In this document: positions 58,133 to 64,000 of the stretch, piece by piece | Layout of the letters: every line of letters begins with the position of its first letter | How positions within the stretch are numbered: the stretch's first letter is position 1 | DNA from: Humulus lupulus | Lineage: Eukaryota > Streptophyta > Magnoliopsida > Rosales > Cannabaceae | Reading direction: 5' to 3' | DNA length: 64,000 nt | Assembly: GCF_963169125.1 (NCBI RefSeq) | Contig: NC_084801.1 | Location: forward strand, 117,269,061-117,333,060 | The notes under the pieces: model-generated | The model's input: only the letters and a program-made list of their open reading frames with translations | Database searches by the model: none | What the model was told of the DNA's origin: nothing | Made by a program: the position numbers and the translations under genes

Positions 58133-58295
58133 TGTAAGGATGAAATTTCCTAATAAGGCTTAGAGCCTTGATTAGGGGTCCGGGATAGAAATATATGAAA
58201 TTATGTATTTAATTGCTATATTAATTTTTATTATATGAATTACATGATAATATGACTAGATCTGCATATTTAGGGGAATTAAATTTGCATGTGGG

Positions 58296-58300
58296 CCCGC
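58296..58300. repeat. Target-site duplication CCCGC of solo LTR G (second copy 62201-62205)
   Basis: GGGCCCGC|TGTAACG at the left and GTTACA|CCCGCTTC at the right; the F 5' LTR has a single CTCGC here (near 50791). Confidence 0.92.
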
Positions 58301-61300
58301 TGTAACGACCCAGATTTTCAAGACTCGATAATGCGGAAATATAAATGTTTTCATTTAACAAAATGTCTAAAAAACCCATAGAAAAAAAAAACTTTTTAAA
58401 AAGTCGTATGGCCATACTTAACATTTAGTTACAAACATGTTTTATAAAGATTAGAGTGAGCATAGTTTAGGAAAATTACACAACATTTCCAAAAATAAAA
58501 AGGCTTCCCAAAAGGTCGGTCCACATGTACATTAGCAAGGAAGACTCCAGCGCTCACTGCTCTGCCTTGCCCTTGCTCTTACCTACAACATGAAACAACT
58601 AGGTAAGCGAAAACGCTTAGTAAGATCAACTTTCAAACAAAGCATGTAGAGAATTAGGGTTCCGGACCCATCCGGACCCTACACAATCAATTTCAAGAAT
58701 GCTAAAGCGTCCTGGCAAACTTATGGTCATGCCTGATAACCAATGATAAATTAATTCGTAACTAGAGAAAAATCCTGCACTCAGAAAAATCCCAGAACAA
58801 GCAGATATATTATATCACAACTATATCTTATCAACAATTATATCCCTGCACTCATAAAATCCCAGAGCAAGCAGATATATTATATCACAACATAATTCGA
58901 GACCAACGCTCGACAATTTCCAACAATTCATGCGTAACGCGCCCTCCAACATAATTGCTAATCTGTAAAAGAGAACTGAGTCCCCACACTAAGATCTAGC
59001 CAATAAATATTCTCATCAAGGGTAACTATCGTGTTACCTAGGGCATCGCTACTTATTCAAGAGTGTAATCCAATTTACACGATTTTACGGAGACTTCTAT
59101 GTTAATCAGTGGTGATGGTGAGCAGCTGCCCCTAGGGTGTTCAGCCTCACTCAATCTTGGCAACCCCTAGTATCTCTAGGCACTCTCACGGAATGGACAA
59201 TATTCACGGCTGCTATCAGGGAATAACTTATCAGAGCACTTGCTCGGATTCTAACCGTCCAATGATTAAGTAAGCATGAGGGCCCCTAGGTCCCATTTAT
59301 CTTGGCGCCCCTAGGTTTAACCAGGTTATCCTCATCTCATGGCCACTCGTCGCGGTAATGAACCGGACATAAATAGAATCAAGCAGTGTGACGGGGATCA
59401 ACCGTCTAGGATATGACGGACTTCTACCGTTCATATTTTCTAAATCAGCACTCACTAGACTAACGTCTCTAAGCAACTTTCTATGACAGCCTATATATAT
59501 GCATGTATCCCTATACTAACATACAAGACAATAATCATTTCATGTTGCAGCCATACAATATAAGTTGACTTACTTGGAGTCCTTAGCGCTCAGCAAGTTT
59601 TCACCCTCCAACGTTCAGTCCAGTTACGCTTAGCCAATACTGTAGTTATCCATACAGTATACTCGGATTAATTATGGCACTCATAATTCATTATTATTAT
59701 TTTGGGCAGTTTGGTCATTTTAATAAAAGTCATTTGTAAGGATTTACAATCCTTATTTGGTTTTAAACCTATTAAGGAAAGTTATACAAAATATTCGAGA
59801 CTAAACCCTAAGTCTCGGGGAGACCTATCCTAAGGTCTCGATACCTAGGCTTGGGTATCACAATGGTATTTCCCCACAACCCGCTAAAAATCTTATTCTT
59901 TCAAGGTATCACTATTAACCCGCACTTTCGACTAGTCGGTTAAAATATGTAAGATTTTAGCCGGTATTATATCCAGAAAATACAAATAAATTCCTTAATT
60001 ATTTTTAAAGAAAATAAACTCTTTAAATTTTCCTTTTATTTTTCTTAAGGTTTTAATATCTAAAAACCGTTTTAAGAAAATTGCCTAATTTGTCTTAATT
60101 AGGGAAACCGTTATAAATTTCTCATCTTGACTAATTAATTTTCCAAAAGCAATTAATCAATTTTACTTACTAGGAAATTATTTATTTTCTCAAAATATAG
60201 GGTTTTAAACCCTCTTTTAATTTATTAACTATTAATAAATTAAATCTCTTATTTTTAGAAAGAATAAAAACTCTTTAATAAAAATAATTCATTTAAACTC
60301 AAAGGGTTAATTTGAGTGAAAATATGATTTCAAGACTTACCATTTTATATCTTGAAATAAACAAAATTTTACTTTTTACCTTATGTTCCAACATCTCATT
60401 TTTACACTAAGTGTGAAAAACCTAATTTTCACATTTTTAACTACATACTTCGTTAGTTCATAACTTGAAATTTACTTACCCAATTGTTACCAAAATTTCC
60501 CAATTCCATTTTTGTTATGCCATTTAGGTCTTTGTAAAATCTTAGGTCAAAATGAGCATTTTTGATTGGTGAAATCATTTTCCAACAATGAGGTAAAAAT
60601 GACCTTATTTTCAAGTCCTTATTTTTTCCAAACTTTGACAGTTAATAACTTTCAAACCGTTTAATATTTTCTTACCAAATTTTACAGTGGACTAATAGGT
60701 TATGCCAGAAATATTTCCACAAAATTTTAGAAAAAACTGGGTTCATTTTCCCTATGCAGTGGCTGTCCAAACTTGGTTCCGAAAATGAGAATACGAAAAA
60801 ATAGTTTTTTACCTAAACTTTGAAATAGCATAACTTACTCATTTCTAAACATTTTTTAGTGTTTCAAAAGCTCAATTTTATGTACTCAATCTCAACAACA
60901 TCACAGTACAATTTAATTTTACAAAACCAATATACAGTGGCTGCTTGACCCCTTGGAAGTCACAGCTCAAAACATGTTTTGTTTTAGGGTATCCTACAAA
61001 ACCCTTGGGGGTTTTGGTTCCCATTTTCAAACAACAATACACATGCATCATAAAAATTATTAAACAACTACCATAACCTTATTACATCACCAACAAGAAA
61101 CTTTAAGCATTACATATACAAAATAATGCTTAAAACTAAAAACCCTACAACAAAATCATCAAAAGTAAACTTTTTACCTCTTTGGTGTTCTTGCTTAAGG
61201 TTTGACCTTCCTATTAGCTCTGGCTCCTCCAAAACCATTCAAAATCCTTAACCAACTTCCCCCAACAACATAGGTAATTAGCTATTTGAAACTCTAAGCT

Positions 61301-62200
61301 TAAAACTTTACAAAAGCCTAGATTAGTGAAGGTTTACCTTAGGGAAAATACTTCCTAGACCAAGACTTAGCCTCCAAGTTTCCTTGGTGTTCTTCGGCTT
61401 GAAAAATGGAGAGAACACTTTGAGAGGTCTTCAAAAATCAGATGAGTGAATGAGAGAGAGTGGTGTGGTCGGTTGGGGAGGGATGGGAGAGTTATATACT
61501 ATCTAATTTATCTAAAAAACACTCAAGTGTTTTCCTCCCACTTGCCCACTTGACTTGACTTAGTTAAAATGAGATTTATCTTTATTAAGTTGGGTTCACA
61601 CCACCTAAAACACCACATGGCCGGCCACCCCTTTGCCATATATGATCATTTCATATATATTTTTTTTTTAATAAAGGTTTCATAAGAACAAAAGTCCAAA
61701 TTGGCTTTTGACACCTTTTTTCACTCTTATTAAGTTTTAATCACCAAAATTAACATTAATTAATTAAATTAAATGTCTCTCACATTTAATTTAATTAATC
61801 ACATAGTAAAATTTAACCTAAGGTCCAATCATGGAATAAATTCCCCATTTCGGTAAAATTAGGCATTTAGCACAAAATGCCCTAAAATTTCCATTTTCTT
61901 TTAGGTTTATTATTTTTGACCAAACTTTAACTTTTATGAATGTATTTTATGCCCAAAATATAATTGCCATGATTTTTCATTTTATTTTCCGAGATTTTTA
62001 CCCGATCAGGGTTTTTGTGTCCGTCCAGGACCGAAAGTCTTTTCTTGACTTTTAAAATCACAAAATTCATATTTTGGCTAGCAATAACTCATGGAATACT
62101 TACAAACAAAATATAATATTATTTAAAATAATATTCTTAACCCGGGGGAAAAATCCCGACCCGAGTCGTTTAAAGGTACCCGAAAACGTAGGACGTTACA
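58301..62200 (-). mobile_element. Solo LTR G, 3.9 kb, Tekay-like, minus strand
   Basis: Plus-strand ends TGTAACGACCC and GGACGTTACA give a perfect 7-bp TGTAACG/CGTTACA inverted end pair. No internal domain, PBS, PPT or gene. On the minus strand a TATA-like AGTATATAAC (near 61490) is followed by a CT-rich leader (CTCTCTCTCATTCAC), mirroring the F LTR layout. A motif near 58760-58890 (AAAATCCCAGARCAAGCAGA then TATATTATATCACAAC) occurs twice, 80 bp apart. Formed presumably by LTR-LTR recombination of a full element. Confidence 0.88.
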
Positions 62201-64000
62201 CCCGCTTCTTATTAGGAGGGCGACTTTGGTAATTTGGCCCGTTGCGGGCATAATTGTGTATTTATGTTCATATATGTGATATATATGTTAAAAACCACAT
62301 TATTATGTGGGTTATTTTGGGTTACTCGGCACAAGGCAATCCTAGGGAGCAAGTTAGCGGGAAAGTCACAACAAGACCCGATACCCGACTCGGGGTGAGT
62401 CAAGGGGTATTTTGGGTAATAGACATTTATTTGGGTTAGTGGATTATGGAAATAAATAATTGGAGATATATTTGAAGTTAGAAAGTTTAGGAGGGAATAT
62501 TGGGGAAATTTACCATTTTTCCCTTGGGGACGTTCTTGGTACCCTGAGCCTTGGGATTAACTTAAGTGACTTAAGTTAGGAAATTAAAGAGAAATTTAGA
62601 AACTTATAGAGCTGCCTAAACTGACTCTCTCTCTATACTCTCTTCTTTTTCTCTCAAGGACATCCAAGCTTGAACCTTTGAACTAAGGGGAAATTTGGCC
62701 TAAGACCACTTGAATTGAAGCTAAAATCTTGAGGATTAATTCAGTAGCAGTTAGTGGAATCTAGCTTCAGTAGAGGTAAGCTTTAAACTATGAATATTAG
62801 CAATTAAATTATGTGTTTCTTGGCTGGTTTTTAAGTGTTTATGAGCTTGTGAGTTTCAAAGATTGACGGTGTAGTTTTGATGAGTTTTAAGCTAGATTTT
62901 TGGTGCGTTTTGTTGCTGGGAACATATTAGTACTGTTGTGAAGGTTAAATTATATTATTGAAATGATTTTGGGTTATATTGGATTGGTTTTGGCAAATGG
63001 AAATGGAGGATTTTCTGGGTTCGTGGGGCCAAGTCATGACTTTTTTCTTAATAAGTCGCAACTAAGCCAGAGCCATGCACCAGGGGAGGCCGCACCGTGA
63101 CTTGAGAGGCCAAGTCGTGGCCCGTGCCTCTGGACAGAGCGTGTCACGACCGATAGGGGGCAAGTCGCGGCCTGCCTAGGAAGTTTTGCCTTGGGAGTTT
63201 GTTTTCAAAATAGAACTTTTCCTTAGGGCTTGAGATTGTTTCCACTACCTAGTTTTGGTGGAACCCGAGTTCCCGGAGGCTAGGACTTGGTCCAGAAGTC
63301 TTTGATCACTCTATATTAATAGAATCCTATTTTATGGTTGTGGCTTAGGGTTTCGCTAAGGCCTCAGAACTGAGAACGTACTCAAGGGTCGTTCTCGTTT
63401 ACGCTTACTCGGACCTAAGGTAAGAAAACTGCACCCAGAACGTGTTGTGTGTGATTAGAGCTTGACCCGTCTATCGTATTTGAATATGGTTAGGGCTTGG
63501 GCCCCTGAATTAATTATGTTAGGAAATTGTTCTAAAGGCTTGTTGATAAATGCTTAAGTGCTTATATTCGTCAAATGAATTCTATGATTAGGGCATGCGA
63601 CCCCTTATGTGATTATGTTTGGTATCGTGGGTATGGTTATTCAATAGAATTGTATGATTAGCATGAATATGTGCTTAATTATTGGGATGTGCCTATTCAC
63701 ATCTATTTCCTATAAGTAAAGTATGTAATCCTGGATCAGACCTTGATTTATAAGTCAAGGACAGAAATAACGCGTTGTGCGCTGGTTGAGAGGCATCGAC
63801 CTAAACCTGCAACGTACTATTACGTTGATCGACTCTAAGGTCAAAGGTGAACCACAGGGGTTTGGCTAGCTCTATGGCTAGTGAGACAGAGCTAAGGGTG
63901 AGGCCCCAGGTGACTCTATGGTCACATAGGTAGGGCATAGGCCAGAGAGTTTGCTTAAAAGCCAACTGAATGGGGCGACGACCCCAGGTTGATCCAATGA

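Larger units (their letters stand above)
50629..64000 (+). mobile_element. Tekay-type chromovirus F (Ty3/gypsy), 3' end beyond window
   Basis: 5' LTR 50629-53145 (2517 bp), initiator-Met-type primer site, gag-pol with C-terminal chromodomain, PPT and the start of the 3' LTR at 58133. Long LTRs and the chromodomain indicate the Tekay/Del clade. The 3' LTR is interrupted by solo LTR G and runs off the window; from the 5' copy it should end near 64,550. All frames broken. Inserted in integrase of element D; left flank TGAAA (50624-50628) is a candidate target duplication. Confidence 0.9.
58133..64000 (+). repeat. 3' LTR of element F, split by solo LTR G and truncated by window end
   Basis: TGTAAGGATGAAATTTCC at 58133; parts 58133-58300 and 62206-64000 align colinearly with the 5' LTR. 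CT microsatellite near 62624-62645. Confidence 0.9.

Noticed and set aside
58301..62200. Complete small LTR element or TRIM
   Set aside because: No internal LTR pair, PBS or PPT found; end structure and TSD fit a solo LTR.

Overview
This is a gene-poor, transposon-dense stretch of a flowering-plant nuclear genome, almost certainly a dicot. The evidence is plant-type Ty3/gypsy Tat and Tekay elements, CACTA elements with a Ptta/En/Spm-type protein, hAT and Mutator-like MITEs, and captured exons of plant genes with GT-AG introns. I see no intact host gene, rRNA, tRNA, CRISPR array or bacterial feature. The species cannot be told from the sequence.

Layout. (1) 1-20178: a decayed Tat-type Ty3/gypsy element (A, + strand, 5' part off the window). 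A complete second Tat element (B, 1582-13807) is inserted exactly in its RNase H domain, with a 5-bp target duplication AGGTT. Both carry gag-pol on the + strand and a multi-exon antisense ORF (aORF) between pol and the 3' LTR. (2) 20179-26104: AT-rich intergenic DNA with a foldback MITE and degenerate repeats. (3) 26105 to about 34890: three nested CACTA elements. The innermost (26495-30178, TSD ACC) is a Pack-CACTA carrying exon-intron fragments of two genes, Rab geranylgeranyltransferase beta subunit and a class I trehalose-6-phosphate synthase. It sits 41 bp inside a larger CACTA (26454-33504, TSD TAA) with a decayed transposase-associated gene and a palindromic MITE. (4) About 34892-38345: the LTR and aORF end of a minus-strand Tat element (C), cut by an orphan 5' LTR of another Tat-like element (E, + strand). 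(5) 38346-41442: unassigned repetitive DNA holding a GC-rich hAT MITE. (6) 41443-64000: a five-deep nest. A minus-strand Tekay-like LTR fragment is cut by a copia-type LTR, which is cut by minus-strand Tat element D (44144-50628), which is cut by Tekay chromovirus F (50629 to beyond 64000). The 3' LTR of F is split by a 3.9-kb solo LTR G (58301-62200, TSD CCCGC).

How the parts relate. Elements A, B and D share one architecture: pol, a hairpin followed by a purine tract like the LTR-adjacent polypurine tract, a variable 3' UTR (tandem repeats in B and D), an antisense aORF with its own TATA-type promoter about 210-270 bp from the 3' LTR, the true PPT, and the 3' LTR. C shows the LTR, PPT, promoter and start of the aORF. 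All the retroelement genes are broken, mostly by stops that a single C-to-T change explains, as expected for long-methylated, silenced heterochromatin.
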